Positions 36,840 to 51,893 of a stretch of 55,314 nt of DNA are shown one piece after another. Made by a program: the position numbers and the translations under genes. The notes below the pieces were generated by a model. It saw only the letters and a list, made by a program, of their open reading frames with translations, was not told the origin of the DNA and searched no databases. Each line of letters starts with the position of its first letter. The stretch's first letter is position 1. Source of the stretch: Gammaproteobacteria bacterium (lineage in GTDB: Bacteria; Pseudomonadota; Gammaproteobacteria; WFUO01); assembly GCA_015484945.1 (NCBI GenBank), contig WFUO01000063.1, positions 1 through 55,314 on the forward strand, written 5' to 3'.

Positions 36840-39800
36840 ATGCCGCAGGAATTCGTTCATCTTCATCTGCATACCGAATATTCGCTCGTCGATGGCCTGA
36901 TCCGGGTCAAGTCCCTGGCCCGAGCCGTAGCCGAGGCCGGTATGGGGGCGGTGGCGCTGACCGACCAGTCCAATCTGTTTGCGATGGTGAAGTTCTACCG
37001 TGCCGCCATGTCTGCCGGCATCAAGCCCATCATTGGCGCCGAGGTCTATGTGCGTAACGAGGTGGATTCCGACCCGCCATACCGGATGGTACTGTTATGC
37101 AAGGATCGCCAGGGTTATCTGAATCTGTCCGAGTTGGTCTCGCGTTCCTATCTCGAGGGGCAACACCGGGGGTTGCCGATGCTCGAGCGTGAATGGCTCC
37201 AGGGGCATAGTGATGGTCTCATCGCACTGTCCGGCGCGCGTGACGGTGATGTCGGTCGGGCACTGTTGGCCGGAAGAGAGGAGCATGCAAGGAATCTGCT
37301 CGATCATTGGCGCAGGCTGTTTCCCGGCCGTTACTATCTGGAGCTGGTTCGCACAGGCCGCCCGGATGAAGAGGACTGTCTGCATGCCAGTGTGAGACTG
37401 GCATTGGAAACCGGAACACCGGTCGTCGCTACCAATGATGTACGTTTCTTGCGCGAGTGTGATTTCGATGCCCACGAGGTACGGGTGTGTATCCACGATG
37501 GACGAACGCTGGACGACCCGCGCCGACCGCGCCTGTATTCTCCGCAGCAGTACCTGCGTACTGCCGAGGAGATGAAGGCGCTGTTCGCTGATATTCCAGA
37601 GGCGTTGGAGAATACCGTCGAAATCGCGCGGCGATGCAATCTGGAACTGAGTCTGGGCAAGAATTTCCTGCCGGATTTTCCGGTGCCGGAAGGCATGGAC
37701 ATCGAAGGTTATCTGCGCGCCCAGGCACGTGAGGGGTTGGAAAGGCGCCTGCAAGCCTGTCTCGACCCCGAAGCAGACGACTATCAGCAGCGCTACCAGG
37801 TCTATGTCGATCGTCTGGAACTGGAACTGGATGTCATCATCCAGATGGGTTTTCCAGGGTATTTTCTCATCGTCGCCGATTTTATCCAATGGGCCAAGGA
37901 TAATGGCATACCGGTGGGGCCGGGCCGTGGTTCCGGTGCCGGTTCCATCGTTGCCTGGGCATTGTTGATTACTGATCTCGACCCCATCGAGCACGACCTT
38001 CTGTTCGAGCGTTTCCTCAACCCGGAGCGTGTCTCCATGCCCGATTTCGATGTCGATTTTTGCATGGAACAGCGTGACCGTGTCATCGACTACGTCGCGC
38101 AGCGCTATGGCCGCGACAGGGTCTCGCAGATCATCACCTATGGATCCATGGCCGCCAAGGCCGTCGTGCGCGACGTCGGCCGGGTGCAGGGGCATCCATA
38201 TGGTTTCGTCGATCGCATTGCCAAGCTGATTCCATTCGAACTGGGTATCACCCTGGACAAGGCGCTGGAGCAGGAAGAAGAACTGCGCCGGCTCTACGAT
38301 CAGGATGAGGAGGTGCACGATCTGATCGATATGGCCAGATCCCTCGAGGGTCTGGCGCGTAATGCCGGCAAGCATGCCGGGGGCGTGGTCATCGCACCGT
38401 CGAAGTTGACCGATTTCACGCCGCTTTACTGTGAGCAGGGTTCCACCAGCATCGTCAGCCAGTTCGACAAGGATGATGTCGAGGCCGTTGGGCTGGTCAA
38501 GTTCGACTTTCTTGGCTTGCGCACCCTGACCATCATCGATTGGGCCTTGCAGACCGTCAATGAGAACCTGCGCCAACAGGGTCAGGAACCCATTGACATC
38601 TCGCGTATTCCGATGGACGACAAGGCCAGTTTCGACCTGCTCAAACGCTGCGAGACCACGGCCGTGTTCCAGCTCGAATCACGTGGTATGAAGGAGCTCA
38701 TCAAGCGCCTGCAACCCGACAACTTCGAGGACATCGTTGCACTGGTGGCGCTGTTTCGGCCGGGGCCGTTGCAATCGGGCATGGTGGATGACTTCATCGA
38801 TCGCAAGCATGGGCGTGCGAAGATCGAATACCCGCATCCGGATCTGGAACAGATCCTCAAGCCCACCTATGGCGTTATCCTTTACCAGGAACAGGTCATG
38901 CAGATCGCCCAGGTGCTGGCCGGTTACAGTCTGGGCGGGGCCGACCTGCTGCGCCGGGCAATGGGAAAGAAAAAACCCGAGGAGATGGCCAAGCAACGAT
39001 CCATCTTCACCGAGGGCGCGCTCAAGCGGGGTGTGGATGAAAAGACCGCCACCTACATCTTCGACCTGATGGAGAAGTTTGCCGGCTATGGCTTCAACAA
39101 GTCACACTCGGCGGCCTATGCGCTGGTTTCTTACCAGACCGCCTGGTTGAAGGCGCATTATCCGGCCGCTTTCATGGCCGCAGTTTTATCCTCAGACATG
39201 GACAATACCGACAAGGTCGTGATCCTGATCGAGGAATGCCGCGAAATGCGTCTGTCAGTGAAACCGCCACACGTGAACCAGTCCGCCTACAAGTTTACCG
39301 TGGCTGACGATGACACCATTGTTTATGGCCTGGGTGCGATCAAGGGGGTCGGCCAGGCGGCCATTGAGAACATCATCGATCAGCGTGAGGCTGGCGGCGA
39401 ATATCATGATCTGTTCGACTTCTGCCGCCGTGTCGATTTGCGCAAGGTCAATCGCCGTGTGCTCGAGGCCATGATTCGCGCCGGCGCCTTTGACGGGCTG
39501 GGGCCAAACCGGGCAACCCTGGCGGATCAACTCGACAATGCACTGAAATCGGCCGAGCAGCATCTGCGAAACGCCACTGCCGGTATCGACGATCTGTTCG
39601 GGTCGGTGATGCCGGAACCGCAATGCGATCAGGGCATAAGTCGCACGTTGCCGGAATGGGATGAGGAAATCCGTTTGAACGGCGAGAAGGAGACCCTCGG
39701 CCTGTACCTGACCGGTCATCCCATCGACCGTTACGAGGACGAACTGGCGGGTATGACCAGTGGACGCCTGGTCGAGCTGGTGCAGGGCGACAATGGTGTT

Positions 39801-40352
39801 GCCAGCGGGCGTGGTGGTGAACGCGAGGTGGTCGCCGCCGGGCTGGTGGTTGGCGTGCGCACCATCAACACCCGGCGTGGGCGTATGGCCATCGCCACCC
39901 TCGATGACCGCACTGCGCGTATCGATGTCATGTTGTATTCCGAGACTTTCGAACGTCACGGCAAGCGTCTGGGACGTGATCGCGTGCTGGTAGTGCGGGG
40001 CATGCTCGGGCTGGACGACTACAGTGGCGGTTACCGTATCACTGCCAGTGATGTGTTCACCATCGACGAGGCGCGCGAGGCTTATGCGCACCGCCTGGTG
40101 ATTCATATCGACCGTCAGCGTGGCGCCAATGGCTTCATTGACAGCCTGATGGGTACACTGGGGCCATTCCGCAATGGCCGTTGCCCGGTATGGATCGACT
40201 ACCGCAACGATCAGGCGCGCGCAAGGCTGCCGCTGGGTGAACAGTGGCGCGTTCATCCCACCGACGAATTATTGCACAGGCTGCGCGAGCTGACCGGCGA
40301 GACGGGTGTTTACATCGATTACGATGGCATCGCTGAACCGCGTGTTTCATGA
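36840..40352 (+). CDS. dnaE: DNA polymerase III subunit alpha
   Basis: A 1170-residue replicative polymerase. The N-terminal PHP domain begins [19 protein letters not shown]. The polymerase active-site block [20 protein letters not shown] has the catalytic Asp residues, followed by [12 protein letters not shown] and [13 protein letters not shown]; a helix-hairpin-helix and OB region lies toward the C-terminus. The ATG at 36840 gives the expected [11 protein letters not shown] start, but no Shine-Dalgarno is visible before it. In related genomes rnhB-dnaE are adjacent; here they are split by the T6SS block. Confidence 0.97.
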   Translation: MPQEFVHLHLHTEYSLVDGLIRVKSLARAVAEAGMGAVALTDQSNLFAMVKFYRAAMSAGIKPIIGAEVYVRNEVDSDPPYRMVLLCKDRQGYLNLSELVSRSYLEGQHRGLPMLEREWLQGHSDGLIALSGARDGDVGRALLAGREEHARNLLDHWRRLFPGRYYLELVRTGRPDEEDCLHASVRLALETGTPVVATNDVRFLRECDFDAHEVRVCIHDGRTLDDPRRPRLYSPQQYLRTAEEMKALFADIPEALENTVEIARRCNLELSLGKNFLPDFPVPEGMDIEGYLRAQAREGLERRLQACLDPEADDYQQRYQVYVDRLELELDVIIQMGFPGYFLIVADFIQWAKDNGIPVGPGRGSGAGSIVAWALLITDLDPIEHDLLFERFLNPERVSMPDFDVDFCMEQRDRVIDYVAQRYGRDRVSQIITYGSMAAKAVVRDVGRVQGHPYGFVDRIAKLIPFELGITLDKALEQEEELRRLYDQDEEVHDLIDMARSLEGLARNAGKHAGGVVIAPSKLTDFTPLYCEQGSTSIVSQFDKDDVEAVGLVKFDFLGLRTLTIIDWALQTVNENLRQQGQEPIDISRIPMDDKASFDLLKRCETTAVFQLESRGMKELIKRLQPDNFEDIVALVALFRPGPLQSGMVDDFIDRKHGRAKIEYPHPDLEQILKPTYGVILYQEQVMQIAQVLAGYSLGGADLLRRAMGKKKPEEMAKQRSIFTEGALKRGVDEKTATYIFDLMEKFAGYGFNKSHSAAYALVSYQTAWLKAHYPAAFMAAVLSSDMDNTDKVVILIEECREMRLSVKPPHVNQSAYKFTVADDDTIVYGLGAIKGVGQAAIENIIDQREAGGEYHDLFDFCRRVDLRKVNRRVLEAMIRAGAFDGLGPNRATLADQLDNALKSAEQHLRNATAGIDDLFGSVMPEPQCDQGISRTLPEWDEEIRLNGEKETLGLYLTGHPIDRYEDELAGMTSGRLVELVQGDNGVASGRGGEREVVAAGLVVGVRTINTRRGRMAIATLDDRTARIDVMLYSETFERHGKRLGRDRVLVVRGMLGLDDYSGGYRITASDVFTIDEAREAYAHRLVIHIDRQRGANGFIDSLMGTLGPFRNGRCPVWIDYRNDQARARLPLGEQWRVHPTDELLHRLRELTGETGVYIDYDGIAEPRVS

Positions 40353-40393
40353 GATAATGGCAGTACAAGGGCAGCCATGAGCCGAGAAAGCAC

Positions 40394-41350
40394 ATGAACA
40401 TGAACTACCTGGAATTCGAACAGCCGATTGCGGAACTCGAGGCAAAGATCGAGGAACTTCGGCTGGTGGGCGACGATAACGAGATCAATATCGGCGAGGA
40501 GATCGCGCGCCTGGAGAACAAGAGTCGCAGCCTGACCGAGTCGATCTTCTCCAATCTGAGTGCGTGGCAGGTTTCGCAGCTGGCGCGCCATCCGTTGCGT
40601 CCCTACACACTGGATTATATCGAAAAGCTGTTCACCGGCTTTGAGGAGCTGCACGGTGACCGCGCCTATGCCGATGATCACGCCATCGTAGGCGGTATGG
40701 CACGCCTGGATGGCCGCCCTGTCATGGTCATTGGGCACCAGAAGGGCCGTGATACCGCCGAAAAGGTGCGTCGCAATTTCGGCATGCCGCGTCCGGAGGG
40801 TTACCGCAAGGCCCTGCGTCTGATGCAGATGGCCGAGCGTTTCGGCATGCCGGTGTTGACCTTCATCGACACACCTGGCGCCTATCCCGGCGTGGGTGCC
40901 GAGGAGCGTGGCCAGAGCGAGGCTATCGCCCGCAATCTGCTGGAGATGTCGCGTCTCAAGGTGCCGGTGGTATGCACGGTGATCGGCGAGGGTGGTTCCG
41001 GCGGCGCACTGGCCATCGGTGTCGGCGACCGTGTCAACATGTTGCAGTACAGCACGTATTCGGTGATCTCGCCCGAGGGGTGCGCCTCGATCCTGTGGAA
41101 GAGTGCCGACAAGGCGGCCGATGCGGCCGAGGTGCTTGGTATTACCGCTGAGAGACTCAAGGAGCTGGGGCTGATCGACGGCATCGTGCCCGAGCCGCTG
41201 GGTGGCGCACACCGTGATCCTGATGCCATGGCCAGTTCACTCAAGCATGCGCTGCTCGAGGCCCTGGATACCCTGGAGAAGGTGCCGACCGATCGCCTGC
41301 TGGAGGATCGCTATGCGCGTCTGCTGCAATACGGCCAGTTTCGTGAATGA
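40394..41350 (+). CDS. accA: Acetyl-CoA carboxylase carboxyltransferase subunit alpha
   Basis: A 318-residue subunit that, with AccD, transfers carboxyl from biotin to acetyl-CoA to make malonyl-CoA. Typical segments are [19 protein letters not shown] at the N-terminus, [56 protein letters not shown] and [16 protein letters not shown]. Starts at 40394 or 40400 are equivalent. dnaE-accA-tilS is the usual order. Confidence 0.97.
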   Translation: MNMNYLEFEQPIAELEAKIEELRLVGDDNEINIGEEIARLENKSRSLTESIFSNLSAWQVSQLARHPLRPYTLDYIEKLFTGFEELHGDRAYADDHAIVGGMARLDGRPVMVIGHQKGRDTAEKVRRNFGMPRPEGYRKALRLMQMAERFGMPVLTFIDTPGAYPGVGAEERGQSEAIARNLLEMSRLKVPVVCTVIGEGGSGGALAIGVGDRVNMLQYSTYSVISPEGCASILWKSADKAADAAEVLGITAERLKELGLIDGIVPEPLGGAHRDPDAMASSLKHALLEALDTLEKVPTDRLLEDRYARLLQYGQFRE

Positions 41351-41391
41351 ACGCCTGATGCGTCTGCGTAGCGGCAGGCATTGAAACCGAT

Positions 41392-42726
41392 ATGGGCGAG
41401 ACCTTCAGTCCCCAGGCCCTGCTCGAACGAAAGGCGTGTTGGGCTGGCAGCCGGAGACTGCTGGTAGCCTGCAGTGGCGGCCTGGATTCGAGCGTACTGT
41501 TACACGCGCTGCATGCCCTGCGTGACGAAATCGATGCCGTCATCGAAGCGGTACACGTTCATCATGGTCTGCATTCACAGGCCGATGACTGGTTGTCCCA
41601 TTGTCGTACCCAGTGTAAGGATCTGCAGATCTCGCTGCACGATTGCCATATCAATGCCAGCCCGGCTCCTGGTGAGAGTCCCGAAGCCGCGGCCCGAAAA
41701 GCACGCTACGCGGCCATCGCCACGATGATGGATGCCAGGACCTGCCTGTTGACCGCCCAGCACCGTGACGACCAGGCCGAGACCCTGTTGCTGCAACTCA
41801 TGCGCGGTGCCGGTCCACGCGGACTGGCAGCCATGCCGGTACGTACCCGTTTCGCCGGTGGCTGGCATGCGCGCCCATTGCTTGACTTCGGCCGTGAAGC
41901 GCTGCGCGACTGGGCGGTAGCGCAGGGGCTGAGTTGGGTTGAGGATCCCACCAACCAGGATAAGCGATTCGATCGTAATTTCGTGCGCCACCACGTTTTG
42001 CCGCGGTTGCGCGAGCGTTGGCCCGGGGCTGGCGCGACCCTGGCGCGTGCCGCGGGACATCAGGCTGGTTGCCAGCGTCTTCTGGATGAGCTCGCGGCGC
42101 AGGATCTCGAGGTCATGGCGGACCAGCGGTTGCGCCTCGATATCGGCGCGCTGAAAGCCTTGTCGCGGGATCGCCAGCGCAATCTGTTGCGTTACTGGCT
42201 CGACCGGCAGGGGTTCCGTCCACCCGGCCAGGCGCGTTTGGACGCGCTGATCGACGGTTTCTGTCACAGCGGCGGCGATGCCACTCCCAGGGTGGTCTGG
42301 GATGATGTTGAAGTGCGCCGTCATCAGGGGCGCCTGTACGCGATGGCACTGTTGTCGCCGCCACCGGGGGGCCGTTACGACTGGGATCCAGGCAACATCC
42401 CGGTCATCGATGTTCCGGGATGGCGTTTGCGCGCAGAGCCGGTGATCGGTGCCGGTGTCAGCGCCGTACGCGGATCATTGCAGGTGGGTTTTCGCCAGGG
42501 TGGTGAACGTTGCCGCCCAGCGCCCGGCGCACCCACCCGTGAGCTGAAGAAGCTGCTGCAGGAGGCGGGCGTGCCGGCATGGGAACGTGAACGCATGCCC
42601 CTGATCTTCAGTCATGGGAAACTTGCCGCGGTACCGGGGTACTGGGTTTGTGAGGACTGCCGGGCCGGTGCCGGTGAGCCGGGTTTCGTGATCCGTGCGG
42701 CTCCGACAGAACCGGATCACGATTGA
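41392..42726 (+). CDS. tilS: tRNA(Ile)-lysidine synthetase
   Basis: A 444-residue ATP-PPase that converts C34 of tRNA-Ile(CAU) to lysidine so that it reads AUA. The PP-loop SGGLDSS is near residue 29. HRDDQAETLLLQLMRGAGPR and DFGREALRDWAV follow, and the C-terminal domain (FRQGGERCRP, ELKKLLQEAGVPAWER, GYWVCEDC) is complete. The T6SS genes in this window use ATA codons often, which depend on this enzyme. Confidence 0.95.
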   Translation: MGETFSPQALLERKACWAGSRRLLVACSGGLDSSVLLHALHALRDEIDAVIEAVHVHHGLHSQADDWLSHCRTQCKDLQISLHDCHINASPAPGESPEAAARKARYAAIATMMDARTCLLTAQHRDDQAETLLLQLMRGAGPRGLAAMPVRTRFAGGWHARPLLDFGREALRDWAVAQGLSWVEDPTNQDKRFDRNFVRHHVLPRLRERWPGAGATLARAAGHQAGCQRLLDELAAQDLEVMADQRLRLDIGALKALSRDRQRNLLRYWLDRQGFRPPGQARLDALIDGFCHSGGDATPRVVWDDVEVRRHQGRLYAMALLSPPPGGRYDWDPGNIPVIDVPGWRLRAEPVIGAGVSAVRGSLQVGFRQGGERCRPAPGAPTRELKKLLQEAGVPAWERERMPLIFSHGKLAAVPGYWVCEDCRAGAGEPGFVIRAAPTEPDHD

Positions 42727-45287
<2,561 letters not shown>

Positions 45288-45387
45288 ATGGATTTTTTGC
45301 GCACGGCGGTTTTTCCGTCGCCGCGCATGGCGCAGGTGGTGCGTCATTTGGGTGTTCGAATCATTGTAATTGTTCTGGAGTCATTGA

Positions 45388-46674
<1,287 letters not shown>

Positions 46675-46720
46675 CGGAATCGGGCCAGGGATGGTATGAC
46701 CGGACAGGGGGACGGCCCCT

Positions 46721-47035
46721 ATGATGCGATGGCTGTTGGCACTGTTGCTGGTCATCCTGGTCTCGCTGCAGTACAAGCTGTGGTTCGGGCAAGGCGGGCT
46801 CAGGGATGTCAGTAATCTGAAACAACTGGTCGGTCAGGCCAGGGCGCGTATCGCCGAGCAGCAGGAACGCAACAATGCCCTGGCCGGGGAGGTGCGCGAC
46901 CTCAAATCCGGCAAGGAGGCCATAGAGGAACGTGCGCGCAGTGAGCTGGGCATGATAAGAAAAGGCGAAACCTTCTTTCAGGTCATTCGCAAGGCGACCG
47001 GGGACAGACGTTCGGATGACAAACTCAAGCGATGA
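46721..47035 (+). CDS. ftsB: Cell division protein FtsB
   Basis: A 104-residue bitopic inner-membrane protein: one helix at residues 3-20 (RWLLALLLVILVSLQYKLW, then FG), a periplasmic coiled coil (about 30-72) and the conserved RARSELGMIRKGETFFQVI. It bridges FtsL and FtsQ in the divisome. Starts at 46721 and 46724 are both possible. It overlaps ispD by 20 bases. Confidence 0.93.
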   Translation: MMRWLLALLLVILVSLQYKLWFGQGGLRDVSNLKQLVGQARARIAEQQERNNALAGEVRDLKSGKEAIEERARSELGMIRKGETFFQVIRKATGDRRSDDKLKR

Positions 47036-47729
47036 GAAGCTGCATGTGGTAATACCCGCTGCCGGTGTCGGCAGCCGCATGATGACCGCCACACCCAAGC
47101 AGTATCTGCCGTTGGGTGGCCGCAGCGTGATCGAGCAGAGCCTGCGGATCTTCATTGACCACGAACGCATTGCCGGTATCGTTGTTGCCCTGGCCGCTGA
47201 AGACAGTGAATGGGATCGGCTTGCCATCGATACCCGTGGCAAGCCCCTGATACGGGTCGGGGGTGGCAGTGAACGCAGCCAGTCAGTGCTCAACGCCCTC
47301 GACCTGCTGGCCCAGACTCATGATCCACAGGACTGGGTGCTGGTGCACGATGCCGCGCGTCCCTGTCTGCGGCTGGAGGATCTAGATAGATTGCTCGACA
47401 GCGTCATGCAGGCCGGTACAGGCGGTCTGCTGGCGGTTCGGGTGCGCGACACCATGAAGCGTGGTGATGGAACGGGCCGTGTCGCACGCACCGTCGAACG
47501 CCAGGACCTGTGGCATGCGCTGACACCACAGATGTTCCGTTTGGGAGAACTGCATCAGGCAATGTGCGATGCCCTGGAGGCCGGGGTTATGGTCACTGAC
47601 GAATCATCGGCCATGGAACATGCCGGATACCGGCCGTTGCTGATAGAGGGTAGCAGCGACAACATAAAGATCACGCAGCCGGAAGACCTGCGCCTGGCCG
47701 AGTTCTTCCTGCGTCTGCAGGGAAGGTGA
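47016..47729 (+). CDS. ispD: 2-C-methyl-D-erythritol 4-phosphate cytidylyltransferase
   Basis: A 237-residue MEP-pathway enzyme. The CTP-binding P-loop [20 protein letters not shown] and [19 protein letters not shown] are typical, as is the late [20 protein letters not shown]. It overlaps ftsB upstream and meets ispF downstream, the standard arrangement. Confidence 0.96.
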   Translation: MTNSSDEKLHVVIPAAGVGSRMMTATPKQYLPLGGRSVIEQSLRIFIDHERIAGIVVALAAEDSEWDRLAIDTRGKPLIRVGGGSERSQSVLNALDLLAQTHDPQDWVLVHDAARPCLRLEDLDRLLDSVMQAGTGGLLAVRVRDTMKRGDGTGRVARTVERQDLWHALTPQMFRLGELHQAMCDALEAGVMVTDESSAMEHAGYRPLLIEGSSDNIKITQPEDLRLAEFFLRLQGR

Positions 47730-47731
47730 CC

Positions 47732-48205
47732 ATGCGTATCGGGCACGGCTTCGACGTTCATGCCTTTGGCGGTGAGGGCCCGGTGGTACTGGGTGGCGTG
47801 TCCATCGATTTTGATCAGGGGCTCGTGGCCCATTCCGATGGCGATGTGGTGGTCCATGCCCTGTGTGATGCCTTGTTGGGGGCGGCCGCGATGGGTGACA
47901 TCGGTCGCCTGTTTCCTGACGACGACAGCCGTTATGCGGGAATCGACAGCCGCAGGCTGCTGCGCGAGGTGATACAACGTGTGAGTGATGCCGGGTATCG
48001 TGTGATCAATGCCGATCTCACGATCATTGCCCAGAAACCACGCCTGGCCGCACATGTCGAAGACATGCGTGTCAATCTCGCCAGTGACATGGGTATCGAT
48101 GTGAATGCTGTCAATCTCAAGGCCACAACCACTGAACGGCTCGGTTACATTGGCCGGGGTGAAGGTGTCGCTACTCATGCCGTAGTATTGCTGGAGAACG
48201 ACTGA
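47732..48205 (+). CDS. ispF: 2-C-methyl-D-erythritol 2,4-cyclodiphosphate synthase
   Basis: A 157-residue trimeric enzyme for the fifth MEP-pathway step. Metal ligands are in [12 protein letters not shown] (D8, H10) and in the [19 protein letters not shown] block. The C-terminal [20 protein letters not shown] is conserved. GGAAGG (47721-47726) lies 5 bases before the ATG; a GTG at 47726 would add two residues. Confidence 0.96.
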   Translation: MRIGHGFDVHAFGGEGPVVLGGVSIDFDQGLVAHSDGDVVVHALCDALLGAAAMGDIGRLFPDDDSRYAGIDSRRLLREVIQRVSDAGYRVINADLTIIAQKPRLAAHVEDMRVNLASDMGIDVNAVNLKATTTERLGYIGRGEGVATHAVVLLEND

Positions 48206-48213
48206 CATTCCTC

Positions 48214-49272
48214 ATGTCCGATGGTGTTGCGCGTTTCGATCTGGGCTCATTGCCACATGCCTGGCCGAAAACCGGCATCCAGGGCGTGTTGCGGGACCGG
48301 TGTGAGGATTTTATCGTCGATGAATTGCTGGGTTTCGAACCGGACGGCAACGGGCAGTATGCCTGGTTGCAGATCGAGAAGCGTGACAGCAATACCGCCT
48401 GGGTAGCACACCATCTGGCTGAACTGGCTGGCGTTGACCCGCGCCAGGTATCGTATGCCGGACTCAAGGACCGGCGCGCGGTCACGCGCCAGTGGTTCAG
48501 CATTGACTTGCGTGGCATCGACGAGCCTGACTGGACGGCCATCGAGTCGGACGCGATACGCCTGCTGCGCGTCACCCGGCACCCTCGACGTCTGGGTAAG
48601 GGCATGCACGCCGGCAACCGCTTCACACTGATCTTGCGAGAACTGCAAGGCCCGCTGGAGGTTCTCGATGCGCGTTTGCACGAGATCGCTGCACGGGGGG
48701 TGCCGAATTACTTTACTGAGCAGCGCTTTGGACACGAGATGGGCAATCTTGGCAAGGCCCGGCAACTTTTCGCTGGCCGGCTGGGTCGCATCGACCGCAA
48801 CACACGCGGGTTCTATCTTTCGGCCGCGCGTGCCTGGCTATTCAACGAGGTGCTGGCAAGGCGTGTCGCTGAAGGCATCTGGGACAGTCCCATCGATGGT
48901 GATGTACTGATCTATGCCGATAGTCAGACGCCGTTTCAGGCCTTTGTTGTCGATCAGGATATGCTGGATGCCATTGCCGCACACAAGCTGCATCCTACCG
49001 GACCGTTGCATGGGCGGGGGCCAGGTATGGCGCGCAAGACATGCGAGCGGATCGAGGCAGAGGCGCTGTCACAGTATGCCGACTGGTGTCAGGGGCTGGA
49101 ACGCGCCGGGTTACGGCAGGCACGCCGCGCCCTGCGCCTGTGTCCTGGCGACATGCGTTGGCAACGTGATGGCAGCGGACTGCGGTTGTCCTTCGATCTG
49201 CCGCCTGGCGGTTATGCCACGGCGGTGCTGCGCGAATGTATAGCTTATCGTGCGCGCCTGAGCAGGACATAG
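48214..49272 (+). CDS. truD: tRNA pseudouridine(13) synthase
   Basis: A 352-residue TruD. The catalytic Asp is in VSYAGLKDRRAVTRQWFSID. RNFGxN-type segments appear as GNRFTLILREL and PNYFTEQRFGHEMGNLGKAR, and the C-terminus ends LPPGGYATAVLRECI. It modifies U13 of tRNA-Glu. It follows ispF as in E. coli. The 3' end overlaps the convergent smr gene by 28 bases. Confidence 0.95.
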   Translation: MSDGVARFDLGSLPHAWPKTGIQGVLRDRCEDFIVDELLGFEPDGNGQYAWLQIEKRDSNTAWVAHHLAELAGVDPRQVSYAGLKDRRAVTRQWFSIDLRGIDEPDWTAIESDAIRLLRVTRHPRRLGKGMHAGNRFTLILRELQGPLEVLDARLHEIAARGVPNYFTEQRFGHEMGNLGKARQLFAGRLGRIDRNTRGFYLSAARAWLFNEVLARRVAEGIWDSPIDGDVLIYADSQTPFQAFVVDQDMLDAIAAHKLHPTGPLHGRGPGMARKTCERIEAEALSQYADWCQGLERAGLRQARRALRLCPGDMRWQRDGSGLRLSFDLPPGGYATAVLRECIAYRARLSRT

Positions 49273-49778
49273 AGGGCGCCGGTGCCGCCATCGACCGGTA
49301 TTGCGGAACTGAAGGCGAGAATCTCGTCACGTAGTGGCAACCACTTGTTGAGCATCTGCTTGAGCACCGGACCACGGTGAGCCGAGCGCAGCCCCTTGCC
49401 ATGTATGATTCGTACACAGCGGCGATCCCTTTCACGGCAGTCACGCAGGAAACCGGCCAGCGCGGAACGCGCCTCGGCCACGCTCAGGCCGTGCAGGTCG
49501 ATCTCATCGTCGATACGAAACTGACCACGGCGCAACTTGCGTAACAATCGCTGCTGCAGGCCAGGCCTGGCGTAGAACAGGTGTTCACCGGTTTCCATGT
49601 CTTCGGGTACGAAGTCATCAGACATCATCTCCTCCAGTACCCGCGCCTCGTCTTCGAGATGCTTGGCCGGATAAGGACGGGGCTTGCGGCGATGCGGTTC
49701 TACGCGGTCATGGCGTAAGCGCCTGACCCCGTCCAGGCTGCGCCGAAACAGCTTTGCATCTTCGTCGCAATCACTCAT
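49245..49778 (-). CDS. Smr-domain protein (SmrA/YdaL-like)
   Basis: A 177-residue protein with a C-terminal Smr domain: IDLHGLSVAEARSALAGFL, then VRIIHGKGLRS and the end block GGTGALYVLLRR. Bacterial stand-alone Smr proteins act as nucleases on RNA or DNA, in some cases at stalled ribosomes. The start at 49778 gives MSDCDEDAKLFRRSLDGVR, typical of the family N-terminus; further upstream the frame is open but implausible. It is divergent from surE and convergent with truD. Confidence 0.88.
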   Translation of the reverse strand: MSDCDEDAKLFRRSLDGVRRLRHDRVEPHRRKPRPYPAKHLEDEARVLEEMMSDDFVPEDMETGEHLFYARPGLQQRLLRKLRRGQFRIDDEIDLHGLSVAEARSALAGFLRDCRERDRRCVRIIHGKGLRSAHRGPVLKQMLNKWLPLRDEILAFSSAIPVDGGTGALYVLLRRAR

Positions 49779-49893
49779 TTGTGTTGAATTTCCGCTACTT
49801 GGGAGACAAACGCCTGTACTCAGTATATGATAGTCGAGGATACAGGGGAAACAGGCTGCAGACGCCTTTCCCGTGCCCGAAGCAATGACAGAC

Positions 49894-50640
49894 ATGCGAA
49901 TACTCATTTCCAACGACGACGGTTACCAGGCCCCCGGTATCCGCTGCCTGGCCGAAGCGCTGGCGGCGATCGCGAAAATCACTGTTGTCGCACCCGATCG
50001 TGACCGCAGTGGCGCCAGCAACTCACTGACCCTGAGCAACCCGATCCGTGCTTACAATCACGACGACGGTTATATCAGCGTGGATGGAACACCCACCGAC
50101 TGCGTGCATCTGGCCATCACCGGGCTGCTGGAAGACGAGCCGGATATGGTGATTTCCGGCATCAATGCCGGCGCAAACCTCGGTGACGACGTGCTCTATT
50201 CGGGTACCGTGGCAGCGGCCATGGAAGGGCGTTTTCTCGGTCTGCCGGCCATGGCCGTTTCACTGGTCAGCGGTGAACAGCCACGGTACTTCGAGACCGC
50301 CGCGCGGGTCGTCGTGCGTCTGCTCGAACGGCTGGGTAGCGATCCCTTGCCGGCCGATACCATTCTCAATATCAATGTTCCCGACCTGCCGTGGGACGAG
50401 ATACATGGTTTTGCCGCCACCCGTCTGGGGCATCGTCACAAATCGGAACCGGTGGTGCGCATGCAGGATCCACGCGGGCAGCCGATCTACTGGGTCGGTC
50501 CCGCGGGCAGCGAGCAGGACGCCGGGCCAGGTACCGATTTTCATGCGGTCAGGCATGGCTTTGTCTCAGTGACGCCCATTCATACTGATCTGACCCGCCA
50601 TCAGAGCATCGATACCCTGGCCGGCTGGCTGGAGCAATGA
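49894..50640 (+). CDS. surE: 5'/3'-nucleotidase SurE
   Basis: A 248-residue metal-dependent phosphatase for nucleoside monophosphates. [20 protein letters not shown] contains the metal-binding DD pair, followed by [37 protein letters not shown] and the late [14 protein letters not shown]. The ATG at 49894 matches the family start; an in-frame ATG at 49885 adds three residues and has GAAG before it. surE-pcm-nlpD-rpoS is a conserved stationary-phase cluster. Confidence 0.95.
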   Translation: MRILISNDDGYQAPGIRCLAEALAAIAKITVVAPDRDRSGASNSLTLSNPIRAYNHDDGYISVDGTPTDCVHLAITGLLEDEPDMVISGINAGANLGDDVLYSGTVAAAMEGRFLGLPAMAVSLVSGEQPRYFETAARVVVRLLERLGSDPLPADTILNINVPDLPWDEIHGFAATRLGHRHKSEPVVRMQDPRGQPIYWVGPAGSEQDAGPGTDFHAVRHGFVSVTPIHTDLTRHQSIDTLAGWLEQ

Positions 50641-50643
50641 AAC

Positions 50644-51312
50644 ATGTTGAGTGAAAAAGACATCAATGGCATCGGCATGACCTCGCGTCGCACGCGCGAA
50701 CGCCTGGTCAACCGTTTGCGTGACAAGGGCATACATAATGAACAGGTGCTGGATGCCATTCGCAATACCCCGCGCCACCTGTTCGTCGACGAGGCCATCG
50801 CCAGCCGCGCCTATGAGGACACCCCGCTGCCCATCGGTCATGGCCAGACCATCTCCCAGCCCTATATCGTCGCGCGCATGACCGAATTGCTGCTTGGTGA
50901 TAGACCGCCTGTCAGGGTGCTCGAGGTCGGTACTGGCTGTGGCTACCAGAGCGCCATCCTGTCACAACTGGTGGACAGGGTGTTTACCGTCGAGCGCATC
51001 CAGGCCCTGTTGCAACAGGCACGCAAGCGTTTCCGTCAGCTGCGTCTGTACAATATCCAGGCGCGCCATACCGATGGTGGCTGGGGCTGGGAGCAGCATG
51101 CGCCCTTTGAGGGCATCATCGTCACCGCGGCGCCCGAGCGCATCCCGCAGGCCTTGCTCGAACAGCTCGATGTCGGTGGCCGGTTGGTGATTCCGGTGGG
51201 CGCGCAGGGCGGGGCGCAGACACTGTGCGTCATCCATCGCACCCCCTCGGGTTTCGAGCGTGAGGATCATGAGGCCGTCAGCTTCGTACCCCTGCTGGGA
51301 GGCACCGGCTGA
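50644..51312 (+). CDS. pcm: Protein-L-isoaspartate O-methyltransferase
   Basis: A 222-residue SAM-dependent repair methyltransferase for isoaspartyl residues in aged proteins. The SAM motif [18 protein letters not shown], the [20 protein letters not shown] block and [11 protein letters not shown] are diagnostic. It starts 3 bases after surE and its TGA overlaps the next ATG (TGATG would read through as ATG at 51312). Confidence 0.96.
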   Translation: MLSEKDINGIGMTSRRTRERLVNRLRDKGIHNEQVLDAIRNTPRHLFVDEAIASRAYEDTPLPIGHGQTISQPYIVARMTELLLGDRPPVRVLEVGTGCGYQSAILSQLVDRVFTVERIQALLQQARKRFRQLRLYNIQARHTDGGWGWEQHAPFEGIIVTAAPERIPQALLEQLDVGGRLVIPVGAQGGAQTLCVIHRTPSGFEREDHEAVSFVPLLGGTG

Positions 51313-51893
51313 TGCGTCTGTTCAGCCCGCTCTACGACAGGGTGATGCGCTGGTCACGGCATCCGCACGCTCCACGCTACCTGGCCGGGCTGAGTTTCGC
51401 AGAGAGTTCCTTCTTTCCGGTGCCGCCGGATGTCATGCTCGCGCCCATGGCCCTGTCACGGCCCGACAGGGCCTGGCACTATGCGTTGTTGACGACCATC
51501 GCCTCGGTTCTCGGGGGCCTGGCCGGCTACCTGATCGGCGCATTCTTCTTCGATGTCATTTCACCGTTGCTGCAGGAACACGGTTACTGGGGGCACTTCA
51601 AAAAGGCCGAGGGATTTTTCCGTGAATACGGTTTCTGGGCCATCCTGCTGGCCGGTTTCACCCCCCTGCCTTACAAGATCTTCACCATCGCCGCGGGCTT
51701 CGTTTCACTGTCGTTACCGGTGTTCGTCATTGGGTCCATCCTCAGCCGTGGCGCGCGTTTCTACCTGGTCGCCGGGCTGATGAAATGGGGCGGTGAGCCG
51801 ATGCAGCAACGCCTGCGGCGCTGGATCGACTGGATCGGCTGGTTGCTGGTCATGGCCGTGGTGGTGCTATACCTGGTTCTGCGGAGGCAATGA
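51312..51893 (+). CDS. DedA-family inner-membrane protein (YqaA-like)
   Basis: A 193-residue membrane protein of the SNARE-associated/VTT type: FAESSFFPVPPDVMLAPMAL, a GGLAGYLIGAFFFD helix, AGFTPLPYKIFTIAAGF and a final helix (WLLVMAVVVLYLVL). DedA relatives are implicated in lipid-carrier flipping and envelope homeostasis. A yqaA gene in this position between pcm and nlpD occurs in several gammaproteobacteria. It overlaps nlpD by 4 bases. Confidence 0.88.
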   Translation: MRLFSPLYDRVMRWSRHPHAPRYLAGLSFAESSFFPVPPDVMLAPMALSRPDRAWHYALLTTIASVLGGLAGYLIGAFFFDVISPLLQEHGYWGHFKKAEGFFREYGFWAILLAGFTPLPYKIFTIAAGFVSLSLPVFVIGSILSRGARFYLVAGLMKWGGEPMQQRLRRWIDWIGWLLVMAVVVLYLVLRRQ

